Assembly (NCBI GenBank): GCA_005804885.1
Contig: SYOX01000018.1
Span: 1 to 46,446 of the forward strand
From: Pseudomonadota bacterium
GTDB taxonomy: Bacteria; Myxococcota_A; Bradymonadia; Bradymonadales; GCA-2716585
Direction of reading: 5' to 3'
Length of the DNA stretch: 46,446 bases
Shown piece after piece: positions 27,234 through 35,811 of the stretch. The first letter of the stretch is position 1. Each line of letters begins with the position of its first letter. A program made the position numbers and the translations under genes. Under the pieces are notes generated by a model, which saw nothing but the letters and a program-made list of their open reading frames with translations, was not told the origin of the DNA and did no database searches.

Positions 27234-28112
27234 TCAGGAGGGGCGCCGAGCGGCCATCCAGGCGCGCGTGCCGAAGGTCCGGCAGGACTCGCTGGCCGTG
27301 CGGGCGGCATGCTCCAGCGACTCCAGGAAGGTCGCGCCAGGGCGCGCGGCGCGCGCGCAGAAGGCCCCGTGGAGGATGTCGCCGGCCCCGAGCGTGTCGG
27401 CGGCCCGCACATGAGCCACGGGCAGCTCTCCGGCCCCCTCCTTCTCGGAGCGAAAGCAGATGGGCCGGCTCCCTCGCGTCACGGCGGCGTCGCGCACCCC
27501 GATCGAGGTCAGCCAGGCCAGCACCTCCTCAGGCGACTCGCCCGCCCCTGGGGGCCGGAAGCGCTCCGAGCAGATCACCACGTCGCAGAAGGCCAGCAGC
27601 GCCTCCATGCCCGGCTTCCAGCTCCCCCCGTCGAGCACCACCGGGATCCCCCGCGATCTGGCCCAGCGGGCGGCCGACAGCGCCACGGCCAGGTGGTGGC
27701 CGTCGACGAGGATGATCTGCGCTTCGAGCCATTCCCGACGCAGCAGCTCGCCGGACACGCTCATCTGGGTGGCGTTGGTCGAGACGACCGCGCGATCCCC
27801 GGTGCTGTCCGTCACGATGATCGAGGAGACCGTCGGGGGCACGTTGGCCTGCGGGATGAGGTCGCGCAGCGCGACCGAGTTGGCGTCCAGATCGTCGCGG
27901 ACGATGCGCGTCAAGGGGTGGACGCCCAGCGCCGTGACCAGCGAGGCGGCGCCGCCCAGGTGCGAGAAGGCCACCGCGGCGTTGGTCGCGGGGCCCCCCG
28001 CCACGCAGAGCTGCTCCTTGGCCACGATCTTCTCGTTGGCCCCCGGCACCCGAGGGGCCCGGTGGATGATGTCGATCGTGCACAGCCCGACGAACACGCC
28101 GTGGATCGCCAT
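27234..28112 (-). CDS. PfkB-family carbohydrate kinase
   Basis: 292 aa, slightly short for a ribokinase-type enzyme. Transfers phosphate from ATP to a sugar or nucleoside hydroxyl. N-terminal signature GGPATNAAVAFSHLGG (39-54) and C-terminal anion hole with the catalytic base DTLGAGDILHGAF (Asp245) are both present; the C-terminal helix is truncated relative to typical members but ends normally. IPQANVPPTVSSIIV is the usual lid strand. The substrate is not predictable. It is divergent from the lipid kinase gene; 199 bases separate the two starts and include a perfect 12-base palindrome CCAGCGCGCTGG at 28176-28187. Confidence 0.9.
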   Translation of the reverse strand: MAIHGVFVGLCTIDIIHRAPRVPGANEKIVAKEQLCVAGGPATNAAVAFSHLGGAASLVTALGVHPLTRIVRDDLDANSVALRDLIPQANVPPTVSSIIVTDSTGDRAVVSTNATQMSVSGELLRREWLEAQIILVDGHHLAVALSAARWARSRGIPVVLDGGSWKPGMEALLAFCDVVICSERFRPPGAGESPEEVLAWLTSIGVRDAAVTRGSRPICFRSEKEGAGELPVAHVRAADTLGAGDILHGAFCARAARPGATFLESLEHAARTASESCRTFGTRAWMAARRPS

Positions 28113-28311
28113 TTTGCAGACTTCCCTGACTTAAGAGGCCGCCCTGAGGGCAGCCCGGTTCAACGGACATCTTCACCAGCGCGCTGGACAAGGAGGCTCC
28201 CACAGACGCCCCCGAAAGTCCACGATCCCTGGCCTCAGCGCCGCCGCCGTGATACTCCCTGAGCACAGCACGGCTGCCCCACCTGCTCACCTCCCACAAG
28301 GAGCGGCGCCC

Positions 28312-29262
28312 ATGATCGATCTGGCCTCGACGGTCATCATCGCCAACCCCACCTCCGGCGCCGGCCGCGTCGCCGCCCAGTGGGACGCGATCATGGCGGC
28401 GCTGCGGCAGCACCTCGGCCATGTCGAGGTGCTCAAGACCGGCGGCCCCGGCGACGGCGCCCGGCTGGCCCGCGCCGCGGTCGAGCGCGGGGCCAGGACG
28501 CTGCTCTCGATGGGCGGCGACGGCACCCACAACGAGGTCGTCAACGGGATCATGGCCGCCGGGCCGGCCCCCGGCGAGATCCGCCTCGGGATCCTGCCGG
28601 CCGGCACCGGGGGCGACTTCCGACGGCTGCTGCGCGGCGGCCAGGACATCGACACCAGCATCGAGGCGCTGGCCAGCCCCACGGCCCACCCCATCGACCT
28701 GATCCGGGTCGACTTCCGCGAGGACGACGGCACCCCGGCCCAGCGCCACTTCCTCAACATGGCCTCCTTCGGCATGGGGGGGCTGATCTGCCGCATCGCC
28801 AACGCCTCCTCCAAGCGCCTCGGCGGCAAGGCCACCTTCTTCCTGGCCACCGTCCTGGCCTGGACGCGCTACCGCACCGCCGCCGTCCGCGTGAGCGTCG
28901 ACGGGGTCCTCGTCGGAGACTTCCACGTCTCCAACGTCATGGTCGCCAACGGCCAGTTCTCGGGCGGCGGGATGTGGATGGCCCCCCACGCGCGGCTGGG
29001 CGACGGCCTGCTCGACGTCCTGATCATCCGAAAGGCCAACGCGCTGGCCGAGGCCCGCCTCTTCAACGCCCTCTACACCGGCGAGCACATCCCCAGCCCC
29101 CACATCACCTGCCTGAGCGGCCGCACCGTCACCATGGAGGTCGTCAACGGGCGCCGGGCCTGGATCGACCTCGACGGCGAGGCGCCTGGGATACTGCCTG
29201 CGACGGCGACGGTCGTCCCAGGGGCCATCGAGCTGCTCAACGCCCTGCCCGACGCCCTCTGA
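28312..29262 (+). CDS. Diacylglycerol/lipid kinase (YegS/DgkB-like)
   Basis: 316 aa from the ATG at 28312 (AAGGAG eight bases upstream). Catalyses ATP-dependent phosphorylation of a lipid hydroxyl. The catalytic-domain motifs are ANPTSGAGR (11-19), SMGGDGTHNEVVNG (GGDGT at 68-72) and GILPAGTGGDFRR (~97), where most members have GTxNDFAR. The C-terminal beta-sandwich includes VANGQFSGGGMWMAPHA (in part, ~222-238) and DGLLDVLI. It is followed by a strong hairpin at 29367-29416. Confidence 0.92.
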   Translation: MIDLASTVIIANPTSGAGRVAAQWDAIMAALRQHLGHVEVLKTGGPGDGARLARAAVERGARTLLSMGGDGTHNEVVNGIMAAGPAPGEIRLGILPAGTGGDFRRLLRGGQDIDTSIEALASPTAHPIDLIRVDFREDDGTPAQRHFLNMASFGMGGLICRIANASSKRLGGKATFFLATVLAWTRYRTAAVRVSVDGVLVGDFHVSNVMVANGQFSGGGMWMAPHARLGDGLLDVLIIRKANALAEARLFNALYTGEHIPSPHITCLSGRTVTMEVVNGRRAWIDLDGEAPGILPATATVVPGAIELLNALPDAL

Positions 29263-29366
29263 CCGCCAGCCACGGCGATCGCCCTCAAGCCCGCCCGACG
29301 CCGATCCGCGGACCTCGCCCCCCCCTCGCGGCCTGATCCTCGGCCCGCGGCAACCCCCCAAGCGAG

Positions 29367-29416
29367 CGCGCCCGCCGAAAAATCATTGACGAATCAATGA
29401 CTTCGCGGCGGGCGCG
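29367..29416. terminator. Two-tier hairpin between convergent genes (bidirectional terminator candidate)
   Basis: Outer stem CGCGCCCGCCG (29367-29377) pairs perfectly with CGGCGGGCGCG (29406-29416); an inner stem TCATTGA (29383-29389)/TCAATGA (29394-29400) closes a CGAA loop; an AAAAA/CTTCG internal loop separates them. It lies between the 3' ends of the lipid kinase and the Cys-rich gene. It lacks a terminal T run. Confidence 0.7.
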
Positions 29417-29460
29417 GGGCTCGACGGCCTCGGCCGTCGAGGCAACATCGTGATCCCCGA

Positions 29461-30438
29461 TCAGCGGCGGCGAACCACCAGGGCCAGGCCAGCGAGCAGC
29501 ATCAGGAGGGCGCCGCCGCCGACCGGCGTCGAGCGGCCCGAGAGCGCGCCCACGGCGCAGGTGCTCTCGTCATCGGCGCCGCCCTCGCTGGCGCTGTCGT
29601 CGTTCTGGCCGCGGGACTCCTCGGGGGCGCCGGTGCCGTCGTTGGCAGCCAGATCGACGGCGCCGCCGCCGAAGCCCTCGAAGCCGGGCGGGACGCAAGC
29701 GCTGACCGTCTCGACCGTGCAGTCCTGGTCACCCTCCTGCCGGGGCTCAGCGTCGCCCTCCTGGCCGCCGGAGCCGCCCTCGTCGGGCTCAACCGTGCCC
29801 TCGCCGACGTCGCCGCAGCCGCCGCTCTCGTAGGTCTGGCAGGACCACTCCGTGGGGCAGTCGGCGTCGGCCTCGCACTCGATCTGGCGAGGCGCGCAGG
29901 CGAACTGCTCCTCCGGCTCGTCGCACTCGATCTGCTCGCACTCCTCACCCTCCGGGCAGGCGATGGTGGCGCAGTCGCCGAAGCTGCCGAAGGAGATGCA
30001 CTCGAAGTCGGTCGGGCAGTCGGAGTCCTGGGCGCACTCGATCGGCTCGTAGGCGCAGAAGCTGCGCTCGTCGGCGGGATCAGGCTCCTCGCACACCTCC
30101 TCGCCGCCGTTGGGCTCGACCGTGCAGGCGACGGGCGGCGAGTCGGTCACGCAGGTCAGGTATTCGGGGCAGTCCGCGTCCGTCTCGCAGTCGATCGGCG
30201 CCCTGACGCACTCCGTGATCTCCTCCGACTCGCAGGGCTCGGGCTCCTCGCACTCCTGACCCTCCTCACAAGGGGGAGCGCCCGGACACCCCGACGCACC
30301 GACGACCTCGCACCGGAAGCCCTCCTCGCAGTCCGCGTCCGACTCGCACTGCTGGGGCTGCGCGAACGCGGCGCTTGAGAATCCAGCCAGCGTCAAACAG
30401 AACATCGTCGAGCGGGTCAGGGTCTTGAAGTTCATCAT
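29461..30438 (-). CDS. Cys-rich secreted protein with MYXO-CTERM-like tail
   Basis: 325 aa from the ATG at 30438 (AAGGAG eight bases upstream). Signal peptide (1-27, cleavage near AFA-QP). Four irregular Cys-rich units of the form ECxxDxDCPxxxxC, related to those in the 777-aa protein but looser and with acidic inserts (EGQECEEPEPCE). A Gly/Glu/Asp-rich linker leads to a C-terminus TCAVGALSG, hydrophobic helix (ALLMLLAGLALVV) and RRR, the MYXO-CTERM pattern. It is expected at the cell surface. Function unknown. The next gene upstream, a large esterase-like lipoprotein, ends 246 bases away. Confidence 0.82.
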   Translation of the reverse strand: MMNFKTLTRSTMFCLTLAGFSSAAFAQPQQCESDADCEEGFRCEVVGASGCPGAPPCEEGQECEEPEPCESEEITECVRAPIDCETDADCPEYLTCVTDSPPVACTVEPNGGEEVCEEPDPADERSFCAYEPIECAQDSDCPTDFECISFGSFGDCATIACPEGEECEQIECDEPEEQFACAPRQIECEADADCPTEWSCQTYESGGCGDVGEGTVEPDEGGSGGQEGDAEPRQEGDQDCTVETVSACVPPGFEGFGGGAVDLAANDGTGAPEESRGQNDDSASEGGADDESTCAVGALSGRSTPVGGGALLMLLAGLALVVRRR

Positions 30439-30684
30439 GGTCTTGTCTCCTTCTGGGGGCCTGGTTGGTCTCATCTTGCACGTCCGCTGCCGGAACACAA
30501 CAAAAGCAAAGCCCGGGCCAGCCGCTCAATTTTTTCTCGATCTCGTCCACCACGGGATCGCCCCCGAAGCCCACGTCGACGCCTCGCGAGGATCGCGACA
30601 CCGACGCCCTCGGGCGCTTCAAAAATCTGAGGGGCCACGGACTCTTGATGAGCCTCGGCCCGATGCCTCGGGACCGGGCGCCGA

Positions 30685-32847
30685 TCAGCGCAGCCAGCCG
30701 ACCAGCTCCCCGAGCGCCTCGGCCATCTGCTCCGGCGCGATCGTCTCGAGCCCGAAGCCCACCACGATCACCTGCCGATCCCGACCCACCGCCGCGCCCT
30801 GACCGCCCTCGTAGCGCCACAGGATCTCCTGCCCGTCGAGCGCGTCCGGGTAGTCCTCCTCATAGGCCACCCCGAAGCGGTAGCCGCCCGCCACCAGCGA
30901 GCCCGCGTCGTCCGCGACGTAGCGCGCCCCCAGGACCTCCTGAGCCCAGCCCGGATCGGTCGCGTAGCCCACCTCCGCCCCCGACACGATCAGCCGACCG
31001 CCCGCCGCCAGGTACCCCTCCACGGCAGACCGCTCAAGAGCGTCAAAGGTCACGTCGTCGACGCTCTCGTCCCCCAGGAGCCAGACCACACCCTCGAAAT
31101 CCTCAAGATCGACGAGCCCTTCCGCGACGGCCTCGTTGGAGGCCGTCGAGAAGGGCGCCCCGAGCGCCTCTCCCAGCGCGGCGGCGAAGACGTGCGAGGG
31201 CGCAAGCCAGCTGCCGCCGGTCGCCCTGTCGAAGCCGTCCACGATCAGCCACCGGGCGCCGGTGGCGCCGTAGGCGTCCGAGGGCGTCGAGTCCCCCCGC
31301 TCCACGTCCACGGCCACGACCCGCAGCCAGGGCCGCGCGGGCACGAGGGCGCTGGCCTCCTCGGTGCTCGCCAGCGCCTCCCACGCCTCCCCGTCCTCGG
31401 AGCCCTCCACGCGAACCCGCGCCGCCGCGTGGCTGGCCTCGTCGCGCCAGATCACCTCCGCTCGCCCGTTGCCGACGTGGCGGGCGACCAGGAGCTCGGG
31501 CGGCGCAAGGGCATTGCGGGCCAGCCCGCTGGTGCGAAGCCAACGCTCATAGGATCGATCGCCGCGAAGGCAGCCGTTGTGCGAGAAGCCCGAGCTTACG
31601 ATCGCCACGTCATGCTCCAGGAGCGCGCCGTCCGTAAAGCCCCTCGCCACGGGGGTCCCCGCCGCCAGGAGCGCCGCCGCCAGCGCCTCGTTGTTCTCCA
31701 CCGTCCCGCCCGTGGCCGTATAGTTCGAGCGCAAGACCCCGCCCCCCTCCACGAAGCCCCGGTAGACCTCCAGCTCGCCGTAGAGCGCGTCGAAGAGCAG
31801 CGCGGCCCGGATCGGCAGCCCCCCGCCTTCAAGGATCCGCGCGGTCGGCTTGTAGCCCCCCGAGTGCGCCGTCAGCGCCACCTCCCCGACGAGCGGCCGC
31901 GTCAGGAGCCCGTCGCGGTAGAGCACGGCGACCGCGTCGCGGGCCAGCCGCGCGAAGCCACCCGGCTCGTCGAGCTTGCCGAAGTCATTGCTCCCGGCCC
32001 TGTAGGGCCCTTGCGGGGCGATGAAGATCGCGTCGCGCCCCGAGAGCGCGTGCTGCTCGACGAGCCGCTGCGACGCGACCACCTGCGCCAGATCCGAGCG
32101 CAGCCCGTGCAGGTGCGCCACGATCGACACCGGCCCTGCGTCCTTGAGCCCGTCCGGCGCGAAGATCAACACCGAGCTGTCCGTCCACGGGCCGTCCGGG
32201 TGCGGATAGGGCGCCGAGGGCAGGGCCACGATCGCCTGCCGGCCGTAATCGTTGACCTGCCAGCGCGCCGCCGGCAGCGCCCTGTCGCCGATCACCGCCG
32301 CCACCGTCGCCTCGGCCCGCAGCCCGCCGACCTCGACCCGCACGACCCCCTCGGCCGCCACCGGCGCCGAGGTGTCCCCGACGAAGCGCGCGACCATGAT
32401 CCGCCGCTCGCCGGCCCGCAGCGGCGCCAGCGACCCCTCGACCTCAAAGGGCCCCTCGACCTCGACGGACAGCGGATCGACACCCTCCAACCCCGCCGCC
32501 TCGATGACCACCAGCTCTCCCTGACCCGCAGCCTGCCCAGCCACCGCGAAGGGCAGCGGCAGGTGCGCCGGCGAGAGCGTGAACTCTGGCGACTCTGGCT
32601 CGGCCTCCGGCTGGGCCTCTGGCTCAGGCGAGGGAGCAGGCTCAGGCTCCACCGAGGGCTCTGGCTCGCCGGGCGGCTCGGGCTGGGGGGAGGGATCGGG
32701 GTCGGCCGGGTCCGGCTCGGGGTCCTGGCACGGGTCGCGGTCATCACAGCCCGGAGGCGGGCTCGGAGGCCCCTCGACGGGCACATCCACGCAGGCCACG
32801 GCCCCGGCGAACGTCAGAAAAAACCCCAGCAAGATCGCGCGCTTCAT
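30685..32847 (-). CDS. Large esterase-like lipoprotein with C-terminal GATase-like fold
   Basis: 720 aa from the ATG at 32847. Lipobox AVAC (Cys19), a Pro/Glu/Asp linker (~25-85), a beta-domain (~90-190), then an alpha/beta-hydrolase-like domain with HLHGLRSD (~247), FIAPQGPYRAG (~282) and a nucleophile elbow ALTAHSGGYK (~333). A fibronectin-like segment (~455-520) precedes a domain beginning ARWLIVDGFDR and containing VVWLLGDESVDD, YLAAGGRLIVSGAE; this last block resembles a domain attached to amidases and polysaccharide lyases in secreted multidomain proteins. Likely a surface hydrolase; substrate unknown. Confidence 0.7.
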   Translation of the reverse strand: MKRAILLGFFLTFAGAVACVDVPVEGPPSPPPGCDDRDPCQDPEPDPADPDPSPQPEPPGEPEPSVEPEPAPSPEPEAQPEAEPESPEFTLSPAHLPLPFAVAGQAAGQGELVVIEAAGLEGVDPLSVEVEGPFEVEGSLAPLRAGERRIMVARFVGDTSAPVAAEGVVRVEVGGLRAEATVAAVIGDRALPAARWQVNDYGRQAIVALPSAPYPHPDGPWTDSSVLIFAPDGLKDAGPVSIVAHLHGLRSDLAQVVASQRLVEQHALSGRDAIFIAPQGPYRAGSNDFGKLDEPGGFARLARDAVAVLYRDGLLTRPLVGEVALTAHSGGYKPTARILEGGGLPIRAALLFDALYGELEVYRGFVEGGGVLRSNYTATGGTVENNEALAAALLAAGTPVARGFTDGALLEHDVAIVSSGFSHNGCLRGDRSYERWLRTSGLARNALAPPELLVARHVGNGRAEVIWRDEASHAAARVRVEGSEDGEAWEALASTEEASALVPARPWLRVVAVDVERGDSTPSDAYGATGARWLIVDGFDRATGGSWLAPSHVFAAALGEALGAPFSTASNEAVAEGLVDLEDFEGVVWLLGDESVDDVTFDALERSAVEGYLAAGGRLIVSGAEVGYATDPGWAQEVLGARYVADDAGSLVAGGYRFGVAYEEDYPDALDGQEILWRYEGGQGAAVGRDRQVIVVGFGLETIAPEQMAEALGELVGWLR

Positions 32848-32963
32848 CGGCACCCTCGCAGCCTCGGACGCACACACGGGGTCCAAGGTAGGGCGGGCGA
32901 TATGATTCGCCAGTCATATTTTCGCGGCGGCGCGGATCTTCCGACGAGGAGAGGGCGCGGCGG

Positions 32964-33425
32964 CTAGTTGAGGGCGGCCTTGACCGCGTCGTAGTCGGGC
33001 TCGACGCCAGGGTTGGGGGCGATCCAGCTGTAGCTGAGCGTGCCCTCGGCGTCGACGATGAAGACCGAGCGCTGGGCGGCCGTGTAGCCGGCCATGCCGG
33101 CGAAGTTCTCCAGCGCCACGCCGTAGGCCGCGATCGTCTCGCGGTTGTAATCGGACAGGACCGGGAAGTTGAGGCCGTTCTGGGTGGCGAACGCGCCGTT
33201 GGAGAAGGGCGCGTCGGCGCTGATGGCCAGCACCGTGGCGTTGAGATCGTTCAGCGCGGCCATCGAGTCGCGGAAGGTGCACATCTCCTTCGTGCAGACG
33301 CCGGTGAAGGCGGCCGGGAAGAAGGCCACGACGACCTTCTGGCCCTTGAAGTCCGACAGCGAGACGGCCTTGCGGTTGGTGTCCAGCAGGGTGAATCCGG
33401 GGGCGGGGGCGTTGAGCTCGGCCAT
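32964..33425 (-). CDS. Peroxiredoxin (AhpC/TSA family, PrxQ-like cysteine spacing)
   Basis: 153 aa. Thiol peroxidase that reduces H2O2 and organic hydroperoxides. The peroxidatic motif is FFPAAFTGVCTKEMC (residues 35-49), with the active Cys in P-x3-T-x2-C and a second Cys five residues later, the spacing used as resolving Cys in PrxQ/BCP-type enzymes. FPVLSDYNRETIAAYGV and SVFIVDAEGTL are typical. No signal peptide, so cytoplasmic. GAGAGGA precedes the ATG. A promoter candidate lies at 33498-33526. Confidence 0.9.
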   Translation of the reverse strand: MAELNAPAPGFTLLDTNRKAVSLSDFKGQKVVVAFFPAAFTGVCTKEMCTFRDSMAALNDLNATVLAISADAPFSNGAFATQNGLNFPVLSDYNRETIAAYGVALENFAGMAGYTAAQRSVFIVDAEGTLSYSWIAPNPGVEPDYDAVKAALN

Positions 33426-33497
33426 GGGTGTCCTCTCAGGTTGCTGCGCGTGGCGTGGGGTTTGCGGCGCTCGGGCGCCTCGGAGACGATGGCCACC

Positions 33498-33526
33498 CTA
33501 CTACCCGAGAAACGCGATCAGGTCAA
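33498..33526 (-). promoter_or_regulatory. Candidate promoter of the peroxiredoxin gene
   Basis: On the minus strand TTGACC (33526-33521), 17-base spacer, TAGTAG (33503-33498). The -35 is close to consensus, the -10 is weak. The leader would be about 65 nt. Confidence 0.4.
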
Positions 33527-33540
33527 CGCGCCGCCCTCCC

Positions 33541-34242
33541 TCAAGCCACGGCCTCCGCGAGCCACGCGTGGATCAAGGCGGTCTGGGCGAAGAGCACCGG
33601 AGGGCTGAAGCCCGCAGACTCGATGATCGAGGCGATCTCCCGCTGCGGCAGGACGGCGACGTCGCGGCCGTAAGCCTCGCCGGCCTTCTCGACCTGCGCG
33701 TCCGGCAGCTCGCAGAACTTCAGCGCGCGCCGCCACAGCCCAAGCAAGCGGCGATAGTCCGCGCTGGACATGTCGGACGACAGATCCGCGCTCACCAGCG
33801 GGGCTCCCAGGCGCAGCCGCGCGCGAACTTCGCTGAAGAAGCCGCGCCGCTCCTGCACGTCCACCAGAAACTGCGAGACCAGCAAGGACGTCGCCCCGTC
33901 AAAGGGCTCGGACTCGGGCAGGGTGCCCAGCGTCCCGTGGTGGAGGGTGCACCGGGCCGACACGCCGGCCTCCTCGACCCGCCGTCGACACACCTCCAGC
34001 ATCGGCGCCGACGGATCCACCCCCGTGAAGCGCCAGCCGGGAAACGCGCCGGCCAGGTAGAGGATCTCGGCGCCCGTCCCCGCGCCCACGCACAGGATCC
34101 GCGCCTCCTGCGGCAGCTCGGACAGCGCGAAGCGCGTCAGCAGGTGGAGCGCGTCCCGCATCGGCGCCAGCGGGGTCCATACGCGGTCGTAGGAGGCCGC
34201 GTGGCTCTTGTCGAAGGGGGTGAACTTCTTGTCGTCGCTCAT
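33541..34242 (-). CDS. Class I SAM-dependent methyltransferase
   Basis: 233 aa from the ATG at 34242 (GGAG nine bases upstream); a TTG at 34263 overlapping the upstream stop is the alternative. Motif I is ILCVGAGTGAEILYL (~49-63), the acidic post-I loop is FTGVDPSAPMLEVC (~72), and motif II is in DGATSLLVSQFLVD. The layout recalls small methyltransferases of the CmoA type. The methyl acceptor is unknown. It follows the SIMPL gene by 17 bases, so the two are probably cotranscribed. Confidence 0.88.
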   Translation of the reverse strand: MSDDKKFTPFDKSHAASYDRVWTPLAPMRDALHLLTRFALSELPQEARILCVGAGTGAEILYLAGAFPGWRFTGVDPSAPMLEVCRRRVEEAGVSARCTLHHGTLGTLPESEPFDGATSLLVSQFLVDVQERRGFFSEVRARLRLGAPLVSADLSSDMSSADYRRLLGLWRRALKFCELPDAQVEKAGEAYGRDVAVLPQREIASIIESAGFSPPVLFAQTALIHAWLAEAVA

Positions 34243-34259
34243 GTTGTCGTGCTCCAGCG

Positions 34260-34922
34260 TCAAGGGCGCTCTTCGATCTGGTAGACGACGTTGACCGCCG
34301 CGCCCACCGTGATGGCGCCAGGATCCATCGCCCCGGGCTCGCCAGCGTCATCGATCGGGGCCGGCTCCCGGTAGGCGTGCCCTTCATTGCGACCGGAGAG
34401 CAGCTCGGGGTTGACGTCCTCGATCGACAGGACGCGGCCGGCGACGACCCCGGCGGCCTCGCAATAGAGCTCCGCCTTCTCGCGGGCGGCCGCAATGGCC
34501 CTCCGGCGCGCCTCGGCGCGGATCTCCTTGAGCCGCGTCGTCTGGAAGGTCACCGAGGTGAGCTCGTTCGCCCCGGCCGCGATCAGCCCCGTGAGCAGCG
34601 CGTCCACCTTGTCCATCTCACGAACGATGACGTTGAACCCGAACCTGGCCTTGTAGCCCGCGAAGCGATTCTCGCCGTTGGTGTACCGGAACTCCTGGGA
34701 CAGCGCCGCCCTCGACGACCCGAAGTCCTCGACGCCAGCCTTGCGCAGGAAGGCGCTCGCGGCCTGGGCGGCCTCGCGGGCTCGCGCGAAGGCCGCCTTT
34801 GGCTCTTGCTCAAGGCGCCAGACGGCGACCAGGATCGACGCGGTGTCCGGGGCGACCCGCACGATCGCCGAGCCGAACACCTTGACGCCCTGGCCCCCGA
34901 ACGCTGAGTTGCCGTCTCTCAT
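34260..34922 (-). CDS. SIMPL domain (DUF541) protein
   Basis: 220 aa from the ATG at 34922, chosen for GGGAGGG upstream; ATG 34940 would add six residues. The SIMPL pattern is clear: VKVFGSAIVRVAPDTASILVAV at the start, then KAAFARAREAAQAASAFLRKAGV, YKARFGFNVIVREMDKVDALL and ARRRAIAAAREKAELYCEAAGV (fragments). Most SIMPL proteins are exported, but no signal peptide is seen here. Function of the family is poorly defined (cell-surface stress and antigen proteins). Confidence 0.85.
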   Translation of the reverse strand: MRDGNSAFGGQGVKVFGSAIVRVAPDTASILVAVWRLEQEPKAAFARAREAAQAASAFLRKAGVEDFGSSRAALSQEFRYTNGENRFAGYKARFGFNVIVREMDKVDALLTGLIAAGANELTSVTFQTTRLKEIRAEARRRAIAAAREKAELYCEAAGVVAGRVLSIEDVNPELLSGRNEGHAYREPAPIDDAGEPGAMDPGAITVGAAVNVVYQIEERP

Positions 34923-35021
34923 CACGATCTGCCCTCCCATGCCAGACGCCCTGGGGGCGCAGGCAGCCCGACGCGCAGCGCGCCATTCGTCTCAAGATGC
35001 CGCCATTGCTTCGTTTTTCGT

Positions 35022-35690
35022 TCACAAGACCAACCGGCGACGGCGAGGAAAGTAGCCCACGACCCGATCGGCGAACACCGCGCTGCCGATGATCCCCGCG
35101 ATCCCTGTCGGCAAGAGCGAGGCGCCGAGCGCCTCGGGGAGCACCCCGCAGCGGAGCGTGAAGTCCACGCCGGCCAGGGCGACCTCGACGCTGTGTGTCT
35201 CGGTCTGGAACTGCCCGACGCTGGGGTGGAAATCGGCCGCGCGCCCTGCGCTCGGGAAGGCCGCGAGCGCCTCGCGCTGGAGGTAGGAGAGCGGCGCGCC
35301 CGTATCGAGGAACATCCGGTGATCCGCGCCGCCAACGCGGGCCGACACGATCGGGACGCCCATGATATCGTCCAGCTCGACGATCGCGCCGCGGTGCTCC
35401 AGATCGGCGGTCGAGATCGTCGCCACGCCCCTCGGGGCGTCCAACAAAAAATCGAATCGACCGAGGACGTCGACGCCGAGCAGGCCAGCGCACTCGACCC
35501 CCACGAACCCGGAGAGGGCCTCGACGCTCAGGCCGCGGTGGTGCCTGGAGAGTTGGAAGACCTCGCCGGCCAGGGTGAAGGCCTCCCGGGCGCCGAAGCT
35601 CACGGGCGCACCCGTGTCCACGAGCCACACGGCCCCTGCCACCTCCAAAAACAGGTGTCCGCCGCTCCAACGATAAGTCACCCTCTCCAT
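35022..35690 (-). CDS. Two-lobed retropepsin-like aspartic protease
   Basis: 222 aa. Two related halves each carry an aspartic protease signature: WLVDTGAPVSF (Asp25) and MFLDTGAPLSYL (Asp129), followed in each half by a psi-loop-like hydrophobic-Gly block (CAGLLGVDVLG ~67 and IAGIIGSAVFA ~197). The two lobes of 104-residue spacing could form one active site in a single chain, as in pepsin but much shorter. There is no signal peptide, so it is probably cytosolic. A poor Shine-Dalgarno (AGAGG, 11 bases away) precedes the ATG. Confidence 0.75.
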   Translation of the reverse strand: MERVTYRWSGGHLFLEVAGAVWLVDTGAPVSFGAREAFTLAGEVFQLSRHHRGLSVEALSGFVGVECAGLLGVDVLGRFDFLLDAPRGVATISTADLEHRGAIVELDDIMGVPIVSARVGGADHRMFLDTGAPLSYLQREALAAFPSAGRAADFHPSVGQFQTETHSVEVALAGVDFTLRCGVLPEALGASLLPTGIAGIIGSAVFADRVVGYFPRRRRLVL

Positions 35691-35811
35691 GCACCAGCTC
35701 GCCTCTTGAGCCTGCCGCTCATGCCCCCTTCAAGGTCCGACTTCGATCCGGCCCACAGCACCCCGACGACCTCGGCCGATGTTCAAGCAGGTCGCGCCCT
35801 CCAACGACGGC

